64,000 nucleotides of DNA from Pisolithus tinctorius (Eukaryota; Basidiomycota; Agaricomycetes; Boletales; Pisolithaceae). Location: the NCBI GenBank assembly GCA_024663395.1, contig JANFAH010000035.1:124001-188000 (forward strand), in the 5' to 3' direction. Positions 1 through 17,011 of the stretch are shown piece after piece. Position 1 is the first letter of the stretch. Every line of letters begins with the position of its first letter. The translations under genes were made by a program, and so were the position numbers. Under the pieces are notes generated by a model that saw nothing but the letters and a program-made list of their open reading frames with translations, made no database searches and was not told the origin of the DNA.

Positions 1-3000
1 GGTACCTCTCGCGGCAGGCGATCACTCGTGTGACTGCGCTGAAATAATTTGGCAGTGGCTCGCTCAGGAAGTTCGCGACGGATTTGGTTATAATGCTCGT
101 TTCGTGGTAATAGTTCCCGCCACTGAAACAGGTTGGATTAAATCTGGTGGGGCGAGTGGGGTGTCGAACCACCCCGAACATCGTTGCAGAAGTCTGTTTG
201 TGTATGTCCTAAGTCACCGGTGTGGAATGCACGCACCTGTGTACTTCCGCGTTACATATTGGGTCGCCGACTTTCAAAATTTTTTGCGCAGACTGAATGG
301 AAACCATCGCCAACTGAATCCGAGTGGCGCGCACCTCCTATCTACACAACGAGGCTCAGGTCTGTGTTGTGCCTGGTCGTCGGTCCCTGATATAGACCGA
401 GTCCCGGCCTCACTCACCCACAATATTTCCTATCGCGACCTCAGCAGATCCAAGTGCTTGATTGAAAATAGTCTGTGCGGTGTTCTGGCGCTGGCGCTTC
501 CTGCTGTTTGGGACGGGATCAAAATGTTCTTGGCAAGGTGGCACGGGATGTCTCAAGGGGTAGCTGTAGTAGGTAGGGCAGTGCAGGAGCTTGGTTTCAC
601 TTACAGTGTCCGGTAAGGCCGTACTCACCTCACCTACGTTGAGCGCTGCGACAATTGTGCCCCAATGTGGTGCATTAGTGGAAGATTTCTGGCAGGTGTA
701 GAATAGGCACCGGCACTATAAGAAGCGGGGTGTAGGTGTGTATTCGGCCCATCGGTAGCGTGGCACTTACGAACGAACGGGGCGTGAAAGGACGCGTGGT
801 TTTCCTTTGTCTTTGGCAGTGCCTGAACAAGTGCGCCACACACACTGACCGGAAGCGCGATGAGTAACGATGCTCGTATATGTAGCGGTCACTTCTGAAT
901 CTAGACTACCGCACTGGTTGGGAAAACATCCGCCACACATCGGCCGCACGGTCAGGTGACTGAGGTTGAGGATCGTGTATACAACCCTGGATGCGAACAT
1001 CATGTCCTGCACGCACGACGTGTGAGTACTGTGAACTTGACGTTTTTGATCGTTCGTGGTTGTAAGACGCCATTCGCCAAGACATATACAGTCGCCAGGA
1101 GCTGAAAGACAACCCTGCACTGAATGATGAATGATGGAACGGACGAGAATAGGTGAGGATTCGAAGCCGCGAGGACGCGACGGAGTTTGTGAAGAAGGTT
1201 CGGGAACGGTCGAGAGGCGATTGCCTGTTTGGTCGATAGACAGAAGAATGTGTCAAGTGTCTGTGACTGTCAGGGAGTGGGATCTTACAGGGTAGTTCTA
1301 ATCCCTGTGCTTAGATAATGAAAGGCTGGAGTAGTAAGCATGACATGCGCAGACTATGATCAGGTCTATGATATGACCTTGAAGGTGATTTCAACGTGAG
1401 CACTGGCTTTGTGTATTCCATAGACGGGGCAGAGAAGGCGGGTCCAGGTGAAGATAGATGGCGTAGTGACACTCCCAGCTCGCTGTACGCCCATTGTTCT
1501 GCACATCGCGGAGAAAATTGCATTCAGTACTAGATGTTATGATATAACCGAACTCCGAGCACATGGCTCGGACCCCAAGGGTGAAGTGTGACAGATTGCA
1601 AAGTGAATCAGATGATACTCACCCTCTTTCTACGGAACACGCTGAAAGACAGAGCTTGCGGAAGTGGACCATACCCTCAGTGACTCAATTCATGCAAACC
1701 CAGTGCAGAAGGGCGACTTGCGCAGCACGATTGGCAATGGAAAGGGGTTTTTAGGCTCCTTGCCTGTTGTGCAGGCGATCAGGTGGCATGACCTGCTGAC
1801 CGCGGTAGCGCTCGGAGGTGTTGAATAGGACAAACAACTCTTTGTCCCCCTGAAACCTCTTCCCGAACCCAAAGACACCAGGGTCGAGGGTTTTGGTTTT
1901 TCCCTTTTGTGCGGAATTGAGTGTCCGGCCTGCAGGGGCTTACAATATTTATTAATGTCTCCGCCAAATTCGGGGTACCAGAACGGCGGTAATCAACTTA
2001 CTTGTTTGTTGGAAGCTCAAGAAGGTGCTTATTTTTTTCTTCAATAAATCTCGGAGGGATTCATCAACATCCTTCAGGAACCAAACACTTTATACTATCT
2101 GGGCGGTATAAAAATGGTCTGCGGGGTCAGTGCGATCGCTACAGCAGCAACAATGTGCGCTCATAATGCCATCTCACATGAATATCTGAATAATGATGTG
2201 CTTGGCAAAGCCAAAAGTGCACGGGGAAGAGAGCCTCCAATATTTGGGATGAAACTTGACAGTTGTGGACTCTTCACCGATGCGGGTAGACAGCGTGATA
2301 TCAAGGTTGTGGTGCCTTGTGGGGATTGATGTTTGACAAGATCGCGGAAGCTCAACGAAGGTCTTGTTGGAGGGAAAGGAAAAAGTCAGCCCCGCGAGGC
2401 ACGTCAATTCAGCCTGTAGATCAGGTCCCGGCTGAAATTCTTCTCTCAGGAACACGACGAATGAAACGGAATTGTCCAAATGACGACTCGGAGACTCGGA
2501 CGACTCAGCGCCGTCGAGAGAGTCTGGACCCGTTCCACTTGTGGATAAGTCTTTGTTCAACTTACGTACCACTACGCGCATGGCTAAAGTTGTTGTTCAA
2601 CGATAAGTACACGCGACTGCACTTTTTAGGCTGCCTTTTCTCTTGTCACAGATCGCGAGGGTCGCCGACTCCTGCGCTGACTGGAGTGAACGCACTGATG
2701 ACAACGCATCAGTCATGGGAGGCATTCCGTGGGGGGACGCAGTTGTCAAGGTAAATTCCGATTGGTGGCCAAATGCACGGCTTATCTCCCTCATAGAACG
2801 TTCCGCCAAAGGCTGGACCAGATATATTGCATATACGTACTGCATGACCCGCTTTTCTTACCATACCGTTACATATGAGAGGAAGGCGACCCTCCAGTAG
2901 TTTGGCTGGTGATCGTGATCCGTGGGGGGACATCAGTTGCTGCAGCGGAACTCGTCCTTTTGTCAACCATCTCTCCGACAATCGGACGGTGTTCTGGTGA

Positions 3001-3680
3001 GTGGTCATGCGGGCCATGCAACGCACATGCCTGGCAGAAGAACTGCGGGTTGCATTTCTTTTTATTCTTATTTTTAAAATCTCCTTGGAAAACTCACCTG
3101 CCAGGGCACTGTAGGCCTGTCCCGACCAGTAAATGATTGCGGCGTTCTTCGGGACCTCTAGCACAAGCATGACGGTACTGCTAGGTCGTAATGGCAACTA
3201 ATGTACGGACGGCTACGCTACATTCAAGGTCTCTCTACCTCACTCCGCATCTAAGGAATATATTTCTGAATGATGAAGGAAGGAGGCCGCCAGCAACGGA
3301 AAATGGTAGGAATACGAGAAGAGTATATAAAGGTAGGTTGGTGAGCGTGGCGACCAAACAGCGATGGTTGGTGGCCGGATAAGAACCGCACACAAAGGAC
3401 GTGACGTAATACTGGCTGGGACTTATAACCACAGTGATCGAGGAGCCGAAGCTATCAGGTCAGCGAAGGAAAACAGTTCTAGAAAATGCCCATAGTTGCT
3501 CTGCCCAAGAAATGGCGATGAAGCAGTAAGATAGAACGCAGTTGGAAAGGGAATCCAGTTACACCGGGTAATATGAAGGAGGAGAGATCCTAGTTGGCTG
3601 GAGGTTGGTCTATCCAGACGGTATGAGTATAGGGAAAGAAAAAAAAGCATCAAGGGAGCGAATGAAACGGGAGGGGGGTC
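1..3680. other. No confident gene; left flank
   Basis: I see only short open frames with no recognisable domain. A minus-strand stretch near 3170-2870 reads like a short spliced peptide, with a good GTGAG donor near 3098 and an acceptor near 3010. I cannot match it to a family, so I do not call a gene. CpG content is ordinary here, so this is not part of the decayed repeat zone. Confidence 0.4.
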
Positions 3681-3681
3681 C

Positions 3682-8211
<4,530 letters not shown>

Positions 8212-11017
8212 ATGACCTGCTTCGGAGCCACTCCCGACGGTGGCCGTGCACACCAGATTCCCCACCGCCGCAGGTCTAAATCTGCCTCCAGACACCGCTC
8301 CCATACCACAGAAGGCTCGACTAGCCACTTTCTGGCGCGCTTGATTGCTCAGGATGAAGAAGTTAGAGAGGTTAACGCCTATCTAGCTGTGGCCAATGAA
8401 CGTGTTGACGCAGAGACGACACGTGCCAACAATGCTGAACGCAGGGCACTCGATTATTTCAGTAAACTTAAATTAACCACAGAAAGCAAGGATCGTGCCG
8501 AACAGGAGGCATCACGATTGCGCGAGGAGCTCAAGCTGTACAAGTTGCAGCTTGAGAATGCACAGAGAGAAATCTTTCGGGCTCAGGATATTATTAACCA
8601 GGTGTCTTCCCAGCGGTACGAGGCGGAAGCAGAGGCTGCGAGAGCCCGAACGAAGGCTCGGAAACTTCAAGAAGAGAAACTTGTCATGCAGGCACGCGAG
8701 GAAGGTCGTCGACAAGGATATCAGGAAGGGTTGATCAGGGGTCGCAGCTTAGGCTATTACGAGGGTAGGACGCTAAGGGAGCCTGCAGAAGAAATAGTTC
8801 CGAGCCGGTTCCGCCCCGCCGCACTTTCTCACGAGATCGATGAAGTAGACCAAGATATCGGGCGTGAACCCGACAGGGCTGATGAACGTCCCGTCCATGT
8901 GCCACAGCGAGAACGTTCGCGCACTTCTGCTCGTACCGATCGGTACGCATATTCTACCTTTTGTATATCACTCACGCCAACAAGCATGTCTGTTCATCCG
9001 TAGCATGCGCCCAGGGCCTGCTCCCCCTGTACGTACATATGACACCGCGCGACACGCACCTACGTTGCCCATTCCAACTGTGGTGACACCTATGCGAGTT
9101 CATTCACCATCTCACGAGGCACGTTCACCGTCTCCGCAATCGGATGCAGACGAACCAGAGACAATTCGACCCATTCCAGTTCGCCCGAGTGCGACCGCTC
9201 CGCCTCCGGACGGATGGATCCCGAGGGCTGACCCTCGTACTGACTTCATATCTGTTCCTCCTCCACATGTTCTTTCCCCTGTCCCTACTTCACCTAGTAT
9301 TGCTGCTACAGATGTGCAAGAAGGCAGGGAGAGGGGTGAACCGCCCCAGAACTCAAACCAATACCCGCCAATCCGGTATCGCGACTACGCATACCAGCCA
9401 CCGATGTACGCTCCAATTCAACGTCCGCGCACCCCCTCGATGGCATCTCGTGCATCGACCCACGTCTCGCAATATGATCTTGTATCCGCCCCGGGAAGAC
9501 GTGCAACTGAGACCCCGTTACGGTACGAAATATACGGACGCACAAGGAGCGGCAGTCAGCCGACGACCCGTCCAGCATTTGTGAGGACAGATAGACATAT
9601 ACATCCGAGTAGAGAGAATTATGTGGAACAGTGGAGGGCTGATCCGGAAGTCGTATCTACAGCGACACCGTCAGGGACAGCCTCTCGCTCGTATGTGCGT
9701 GCCTTTTCTTTTCTTCTGTGCGATTCTTTTTGTGTGGAAAGGAGTGCTGATGGCACACTAGGCGGCTCCTCCTGGTCCTCCGAACTACCCTTCAAGTTCG
9801 CAATATCTACCGTACCAATCTCGACCACCCACCTACGATGGCCGCTCGCACACGCCAATCCCCACTGAGTCAACTGCTCAAGTTCAACCTCCACCTGACG
9901 AACGCGAACGAACTATGAGCCGAGACGAGTTACGCCCGCGGCTTCGACGGCGTGAAACGTCGAAATCAAGCATCCCGAGTATCGTTGTCGAGTCACCGGT
10001 AGGCTAGGTTCCATTGTTCTCTTATTACATCTACACTCAACGACCGACCACTTGACTTTGACTTTCACACGATGGTTGGGGGTGGATGGATGGCGGGGTT
10101 TGGAAATTTAAAAAAATCGCCCTCCGTTGATTTAATTGATTTTTCTTTCCTTTCCGACTTTATATTCGAAAATCAACGATATACTGCGTTGCTCGGTGAA
10201 ATCCAATCACGATTCACGTTAACCACGTCTGTCCAAATCAACAACACAAACCGCCACCAAACGACTACAGACGGAATCCGGATCGAGCGCCTCTCAAGGG
10301 GTAATCGGCAATTCTCCACGCGCACCGGAACTCCTAAGCCCTGAATCTGCGCATCGCGCATTACCGAGGGAAGAGCAGGCTGATACTGGACAGGAACAGC
10401 AGCAGCGTCATGATGCGGGTCATGCTGCACATCAACATCAGAACAAGCATCGGGAACGAGACGGGGAACGCGAAGATCCGCGACAACCACTATATGATCA
10501 ACGAGGACAGTCTGACCAACGATATGATTCACGACACGACTCACGACGACATGATGAGCGCAATGATGCCCAACGACATCATTATCGCTACTACCCCCAT
10601 CAACCACTTTATTACCCGTATTCACCAGCTTTGAGAGCTGAGCCGCCGGTTGGAGGGAGTGGAGTAGAAGGCAATAGGAATCGGGGCGGAGGAGGAAGCT
10701 ACCACTATCATGAGGGGAGTGGTAGTGGTAGTGGACATGGGAAAGGAAGTGGTGGTGGCGAATATGAACCGGCACCTATACCAGTCGGAGTGACGTATCC
10801 TGATCCACCTGTCCGTCCTAGTACGTCGTCGTCGAGAAGGCATGGCGACGCGCGGTTGGAGCAGGAGAGGCATAGGGAGAGGGGGGGGAATGAGGATCGT
10901 GAGAGAGACGGGGAGCCGGAAAGGAAGAATGAGGGAAGAGTCCCCGAAGATGTGAGGTCCCAGTCTCCAGCTCCGCTGCAACGTCCAATCTCGCTATTTG
11001 ATGAGACGGATGGTTAA
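8212..11017 (+). CDS. Long coiled-coil protein with disordered Pro/Ser/Gly/His-rich C-terminus, function unknown
   Basis: Four exons join in frame: 8212-8942, 9004-9694, 9762-9998 and 10271-11017, giving 801 residues. The joins have consistent phases; the third intron is long for this locus (272 bp). Residues about 45-190 form a continuous heptad-rich coiled coil (for example EEVREVNAYLAVANERVD and EELKLYKLQLENAQREI), ending in an Arg/Glu-rich REEGRRQGYQEGL segment. The remaining two thirds are low-complexity: Pro/Arg-rich, then a His/Arg/Asp/Gln-rich stretch, then Gly/Ser-rich. I recall similar coiled-coil proteins from other Agaricomycetes but know no assigned function. The start may be further upstream, because the frame is open and coding-like back to about 8151. 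A cytoskeletal or scaffold role is only a guess from architecture. Confidence 0.75.
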
Positions 11018-11474
11018 TGCGACATCTGGCACGGGTTCCCCCCCGTATGTCCCGTCGTTGGTAGGTGGGTCTTGGGTGGCGTATGTGGAATGATGCTTTG
11101 TTGTTCGAATCTGCGGTTGGCATGTATTGTCTGGGCACTCCAGCACTCGTATTCTGGATTTGCTATTTTCTTACTCCACGCTGGCACTTCGCCATTGGAC
11201 TTGAACATCCTCTGTTTTCATACTTGCTTTGTTATCACGTTTCGCGCACTTATTGTATCATACAGTATCCTAGCACTTGGGAAGGATAGGGAGGGGTATG
11301 CAGCCATCTACAATATAACGAAAGCTTACATGGGTGTTATACGCCCTCTATCCCGAATCTTGGTCCAAATGTACACAAATTCCTTTTCCGGAGACCTCCA
11401 TCCCACCACAGTACACTTCATCACCTCGCACCACGTTCAACCCAAGCCTGACGAGCACGAGGGGAGGGACAAAG
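11018..11474. other. Convergent 3' intergenic spacer
   Basis: Tail-to-tail spacer between the coiled-coil gene (+) and the glycolipid transfer gene (-). It presumably holds both 3' UTRs and polyadenylation sites; AT-rich tracts occur but no other gene is visible. Confidence 0.4.
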
Positions 11475-12524
11475 TCACATCCTCACGTCTCCATATTTCT
11501 TTTCCTCATACACTTTCTTCATCCTTACCAGGATCTTCTCCAGCGCAGTAAGCCATACGTTCAGCTCTTCGTTCAGCTTGTCGGCTGGGACCGGTGGCCC
11601 ACCCGCTGGATCTGATGCAAGCTTATCGTAAAAGGTCTTACGGTAGGGACAGGCTGTCATTGCGACCTGTTTTCGAATCGAGTCATATGGTATCGCATCG
11701 GATCCACTGAGTTGAGAAAAGGTGGAATGCAGCAAAGGAAGAGACAAAGCAGAGAACGGTGGGAAGGAACACCAAGAAAAACACCACGCACCGCAAAAAT
11801 CCCTTTGACCACAAAATTATGATAACCCTTCAAGGTCTTCTCATAGCCTTCCGTGAATGCTTCGGACAGCTTCGTTTGGATGTTGGTTTGAGCTGCTTGT
11901 AAAGCCCGGAAGGTGAACGCTAATCCGCGGAGGAGCCACATGAGACCTCCTGACGCGGGTTGCTTTTTTTCGGTGGTGTGTTCGGTGAAGAGGAGGAGTT
12001 CCAGGGTGGAGGATTGAGAAGGATGAGAGTTGTACCGGGTGCGGACTTTCTGGCGAGATGTTAGAACTCGTGTGCGAGTAGGTGTGTGCAAGCGACACGT
12101 ACAGTAATATTCCCTTCGAGATCGTCCACGACGGGCTTGAACGCGGGGTTCTCGAGGAGTTCTAGTGTTACATTATCACAATATCATGCGATGCGATACG
12201 TTATGATCGTTCCATCCCACCCGATGTGATGCATCGCACAGAGGTGGGATCGGGCACGACACGCAGTTTTGGAACGATGGATAGTTTGGGAACAACCTAC
12301 GGGTTAGAGACAGCGGGGTACGTGATACGCAAGACACACGCACTAAACAGCTTGACAACCCCCTCAGAGGCTTCGAGGAACGCGAGAGTGTCAACTCCAT
12401 CTGCGGTGATGGGGACATCGGCGAAGGACTGTTTATCGTTTCGAGTCAAAATGTGTACCGTCATGTCGCATGACGATCGAAGAGAAAGAGGACACACCCT
12501 GACGGATTCGAGGAACGGAGCCAT
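11475..12524 (-). CDS. Glycolipid transfer protein (GLTP / HET-C2 family)
   Basis: GLTPs carry glycosphingolipids between membranes in the cytosol; the Podospora homologue HET-C2 takes part in vegetative incompatibility. The short first exon encodes MAPFLESVR. After an intron comes SFADVPITADGVDTLAFLE, then a small exon (about 12165-12103) ending PVVDDLEGNIT, then KVRTRY. This supplies the headgroup-contacting Asp, Asn and Lys of the family. The next exon has GGLMWLLRGLAFTFRAL with the stacking Trp and GYEKTLKGYHNFVV with the conserved His. The last exon (VAMTACPYRKTFYDKL...) ends at 11475. All ligand-contact residues expected for GLTP are present, so the protein should be functional. Five exons fit the motif order; exact splice positions in the middle are inferred from frame and motif continuity. 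Confidence 0.92.
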
Positions 12525-13134
12525 GATTATCGACTTTTGATTCGAATTTTGTTTGGTCGTTGGGTTTCGCGGTCGAGTCGTCGAGGACGTTCCACTGAGC
12601 TATTTATAATGGACAGACCAGCACTTGATTATCAGTGGCTCTGCGTGACAGTTATATCTTTCACTTGCAACCTCCTACATATTCAATCCATCTTATGTAG
12701 CCTTGATAGTATTCAACCATTGTGCTACATGACAGCAACTGAATATCAGGGAGGTCTGGAAAATGGCAGTGGCACGCTGTCGCTGAGAATACCGCACGTA
12801 GTCCATACATCGCAATTTATTTTACAGGATGATGCTGAGGCATTTGGAGGGCTTCCCATGATTCTGGTAGTCACGATCAGTCTCAAAGCAAGCTACTTGG
12901 ATTGACTCCAGCTGTTGAAATCTGTGATAGGCTAAGCATTTCATGTAAAACTCAGGAATTTGCTGGTTCCATGCACCAAGTTGAGGTCTACAACAGCCAG
13001 AGCCAGCTGCAGAGGCTCGTTCCAAATTTTATGTACCACTGAGCCAAACACGGTCAAACTCGCGTTCCGACCGCTCTCGAGTCGTTGACAGAACCAGGTT
13101 AATAGACGAAAAGAAGAGGGAGTAATAACTGAAG
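12525..13134. other. Head-to-head promoter interval (GLTP / NDUFA1)
   Basis: About 610 bp between two divergently transcribed genes, which may share a promoter region. A TATTTATAATGG sequence lies at about 12601. No additional gene is visible; the open frames here are short and unlike any family. Confidence 0.35.
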
Positions 13135-13834
13135 ATGCCTGTTCCATGGGAAGCGCTGATTCCATTCGGTATGTTCCTTCTGAGAACGTGTAGCTTTGTG
13201 CGAGTGGGCTAACGACTTGTTATTGCCTCACACTGGTCACCCTACGCGTATGCTATACTTCGCCGTGATTCCACACTAACGTCTTTAAATGGTGCTCGCG
13301 GTACTATTATGGCGAAATGGAACGACGCGAACGACCACAGGCCTGCTCACTTCGATGTTCGCAGCGGCGGGCACACTCTTTAACACGTCTAAGATGGCCC
13401 AAAATCAAGGAAAGGTGGGTTGGTTCGGGGTCTGTCATATCAGAAACGCTGGATTGATGGGACATTTCATTCGCTCGTTCTCCCCTCGTCCATCCGTTTT
13501 GACCTACCCTCACCCGTTCATTCGCTCATCCGCTTGCTGTTGGTGTTAATGCTGGCGGTGATTTTTCCGACACCCTCGACGTCCGTAGCCCGTTCGGTAC
13601 AATATCGACGCATGGGACCAGATGATGATGGAACGGGATAGACGACTGACCGGACATATCCGCGGCCAGAAGGTGCGTATTCTTTCATCTCTAGCTTTCC
13701 TCCTTTCCCACTCTTCCCTTCTCTTCCTTCCCGGCGATTGCACACAAACGAACGAACAGTCCGACCCAACACCCCCTGAAGGCTTCGAAACCAGCAGCGT
13801 ATGGTATACTCACGGCTATTCTGCGTCGCGATGA
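13135..13834 (+). CDS. NADH:ubiquinone oxidoreductase MWFE-type subunit (NDUFA1 homologue)
   Basis: This is an 88-residue protein split over four small exons: 13135-13168, 13341-13414, 13589-13672 and 13760-13834. All four are too short to stand out as open frames. All three introns have GT...AG ends and consistent phases. The product starts MPVPWEALIPFG, continues LLTSMFAAAGTLFN (the single membrane helix) and then has the family signature WDQMMMERDRRLTG. MWFE is a one-pass accessory subunit in the membrane arm of mitochondrial complex I, essential for complex assembly in mammals. Length matches fungal relatives. The gene occupies 700 bp for 267 coding bases. Identification rests on the MERDRRLTG block, the N-terminal hydrophobic helix and the size. 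Confidence 0.88.
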
Positions 13835-14706
13835 CTATGTGGCTGCAAGTCAAGCGCGAGGCGGGTATGCGGGACATATGTAGCTTATCCCACCCAACGT
13901 TCCTACGTGTAAATCCCCACCAAATTCGACTTGCCCGCGTGGAGGGGAATGCCACTGATAGCAGTGCCAACATTTCTGAGGATAGTTGCATCCCAAAATA
14001 TCATAGGTGTATTCAGAGCACGAGAAAAGACATGTCTATGTAAACCCAAGCTCAAAGTCAACCAAGAGTCCCAAAGCTGGTACCATAGCTAAGCCAAAAA
14101 AATGGTGTCTAGTAAGCCTATCTGAGTGCCCCCTCCTTCTACAAATGGTTGTCGTAGGCAACGGGCACCGTCCTTACATTGTAAAGTGTTGAACCCCAAA
14201 CGGGTCATGAAGCTGAGATTGGGAATATTGACCTAGACAGTGCTATTCGCGAACATGAGGTACGTGTCGGACGTCAGTCATGGGACGTGGGACAATGAAG
14301 GAGGGGATATCTGCGGCAACGAAAAGATGAAAAAGCCACCCTACTTCGGGTGTTAATCGTTTGAAAGATCATAGCCCTCTCCGTTCTTTACGCCACGGCG
14401 GGGAAACGAACGCAAGTACCTTTGCAGCGTCGTGAAGGGAGGAGAATAACGTGGGTGAGGTCGTGTGAGTTGCAACATATGTGGGGTGTCGGACGTAGAA
14501 ATGATTGGACAACGTGAATGGAGGAGGGCCTGATGCAAAACGCGGGTATTCGGATATGCTGTGGTATGCTGCGATGGGATGCGACAGAGTCCCGCAAACT
14601 CTCAGAGCCAAATGTCCAAGAACATCGGAGTCTAAGCCGTATTTTGACTTCTCATCGTGCCAACAGTGGTAGTGGTCTGTGCATATACTTACCGAACGAA
14701 GGGATG
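13835..14706. other. Convergent spacer, no gene recognised
   Basis: About 870 bp between the ends of NDUFA1 (+) and NF-YC (-). Only short frames lacking domain similarity; nothing further supported. Confidence 0.35.
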
Positions 14707-15538
14707 TCAGTCAGATTGAAATCCCATCTCGTTGCATCCCATTATATCGGTGGTACTCTCGAAACCTACCCCTGCTCCGGCCGTCACGTTCACGCTTCCA
14801 CTTCCTACGTTTCCACCCACGCTCGGTGAGCCGCTGCCCACACCTACATTGACGTTCCCAGGATTCGAGCTTGTGGTTCCCGAAACAGTCGCACTCGCAG
14901 CCGCACCCATACTCATACCCCCAGACCCTGTTGCTCCTGAACCTGAACCCGCGTTTGGTGCCCCAGTATGATGTCCCCCGTGCACTCCCATCACGCCTTC
15001 CTCCCTGGGGACGATATCAATCAAAAAATCAAACTGGTCCGATTTCGAGAGGGCCTTTGCGATGTCGGATCGTGAGAGTGTTCGCCGTTTGTTGGAGTCT
15101 GCGATGATGAATGCCCGTGCTGTAATTTCGGAAATAAAGACTATGGTGGGTGGTGGTGTTAGTGGTGGGTTTGGAGAAAGAAGGTTTGGTGGAGATGAGA
15201 AACGAAAGGAGACCCACTTTCGCATGCTTTGCAGAAGAGGATGGGTGCGTCTGCTGCGATCATCTATTTCGCAACGTATCAGCACACATATACGTTCCCC
15301 GTAGGTGGTAGAGGAGACGACAACACGAGCAACTAGGAAGGGAAAGGAAAGGTGGGACCACCTTGACATCTGGATCGCTCTTCATGACCTTTTTGATGCG
15401 TGCCAACGGCAGCGGCGGATGCCTATAATCTGGGGTTTCTTGCTCAGCAGCGTCGACCTGCCGTTGCCAGAACGAGCGAAGGAATTCATTGAGAGGTTCT
15501 CCTGGCTGGACATACGGCGCCTGCGCAGGTGGGGACAT
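14707..15538 (-). CDS. CCAAT-binding factor subunit C (NF-YC / Hap5)
   Basis: NF-YC pairs with NF-YB through a histone fold, and the trimer with NF-YA binds CCAAT boxes. Exon 1 starts at 15538 ([15 protein letters not shown]...) and includes [13 protein letters not shown] and [17 protein letters not shown], the first helix of the histone fold. A short exon (about 15279-15226) supplies [15 protein letters not shown]. The next exon gives [20 protein letters not shown] and [20 protein letters not shown], the classic Hap5 core. The C-terminal half (about residues 125-210) is Gly/Ser/Asn/Val low-complexity and probably disordered. The order and content of all histone-fold helices match the family. 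The final C-terminal residues may change if a further intron is used near 14750. Confidence 0.92.
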
Positions 15539-16319
15539 TGTCCGGATAGTGTCCTAGTCAATGAGGGGGTGGTGTAGGGGTCGCTGGGAGGGCGGTTGGG
15601 ATGGAGACGGCGTAGGACTCAGGGAAGCTGATAGAGACTGACCCTAACCCTAAGCTGGGGTCTCGCCGTGGGAACTCGTTCCAACTTCCTCGCCACTCTG
15701 TCTCATCCGTGTCTCGCCGATTCCACGACGGCTGCGCCGATATACTTACGCTGCTTAAGCCGTGAACAACGCGTGTTGTCTGACGTTGCTTACTACCACT
15801 TTATAACTATAGATCTGTCCGTTCGGCTACTCTTCAACCTGGGTAAACCATAAAATAGGTGCGTAGATAATGCGAATGTTACGGTGAACTAGGGGTACTA
15901 GAGCCCACGCTTCATCGTCACGTCATCTGGTTGCTCATTCTGGACTCACCAGCGTGGCACGGGAATAGACAAGACATTCTCTTCTGCCTTCGCTTTGAAC
16001 TGTTGTAAGTGTGCATACACACATTGCAGTCAGAATCTTATCGTGGTGGGACCTAACGAGTGTGTTCGGAACCTACAGTGATCTACAAGATATCAGTTGA
16101 CAGTTGGTAAGAATGATGAAACGCGTCATGAGTTATTGCTGAGCCGAGAGTAGAGAAAATCGTGCCCCAGGTTTGTATACGTTCTCCGTGAGTTTTAGGT
16201 CAGTATGCCCACATTCTATATACATAACGGCTGTTTTACATATTTAACCTTGCATTACTCTTGGACAATAGCTCCTCAACTGATCATTCATTCAACGCGC
16301 CGGCTGGTCGCGAAGGACG
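15539..16319. other. Intergenic promoter region (NF-YC / 16.3-kb locus)
   Basis: About 780 bp between divergently transcribed genes. It has short frames only. A CCCTAACCCTAA run near 15640 is too short to be telomeric. No regulatory site can be assigned with confidence. Confidence 0.35.
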
Positions 16320-17009
16320 ATGAGTGCCCTCCGATGCCAGTTTCCACCATTTCCATTTCCCCCACCCAACGCCTCCATTCTTCCTTTTTCCCAGTTTGCA
16401 CCGCAAGGATATGCGCATGTCTCAGCACCCAACGGAGACACGATTGAAGTAGATGCGTTTGCACAGCTACCAACGCTTAAAATTGACACTGAGGAAGAAG
16501 CGATAAAGAAGAAAAAGGAGAAAAAGAAGAGACGATGTGCAGGTCGATGTGCGGATGAGAACGGGAGAGTTGTACCATGGTGGGAGGAGTGGGAGATGGG
16601 GGAAGAGCAAAGAGGACTTAATTTTGATCCGGTGGGAGGGTAAATGCTTCTGCTGTCTCCTGTTGGAGAGTATGATCCCATGGTTTGCAGGATGAGCTAT
16701 CGCGATCGAATTCATCTCGCCGCAGAGGATTTTAGGCTGGGTCGGACATGGCCTGCTCAAGGTGTTAGACCAGTCTGGGATCGTGTACGTCTGCCCACTC
16801 CATGGTTTCCTCTCGAATATGTGCATAGTGTAGCATCCTCACATCTGCACAGTTCAGACTCTACATTGGTTTACTCTCCAGCATGCCTGTGTATTGCAGG
16901 GCCAAAGCACAAAAAGGCAATCCGACCATTCCGTATGATCGAGATGATGCAGAAGAGGACGAAGGGGAAATTCCAAAAGCTCACCAAACCCATACGCCCT
17001 CTCAAGTAA
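16320..17009 (+). CDS. Small basic/Lys-rich protein or N-terminal part of the downstream gene
   Basis: ATG at 16320 opens a Pro/Phe-rich start (MSALRCQFPPFPFPPP), then EEEAIKKKKEKKKRRC. A GT at 16640 and an AG at 16690 join in phase to MSYRDRIHLAAEDFRLGR. This frame stays open to the TAA at 17007-17009, ending in a basic KRTKGKFQKLTKPIRPLK tail. A strong donor (GTACGT near 16788) and an AG at about 16902 offer an alternative intron that I could not phase into the downstream frame. It may therefore be a separate 5' cistron or the N-terminus of the next gene. No domain recognised. Confidence 0.5.
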
Positions 17010-17011
17010 GC

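Noticed and set aside
15640..15660. CCCTAACCCTAA resembling telomere repeat
   Set aside because: Only about two units within ordinary gene-bearing sequence; no array and no chromosome end.
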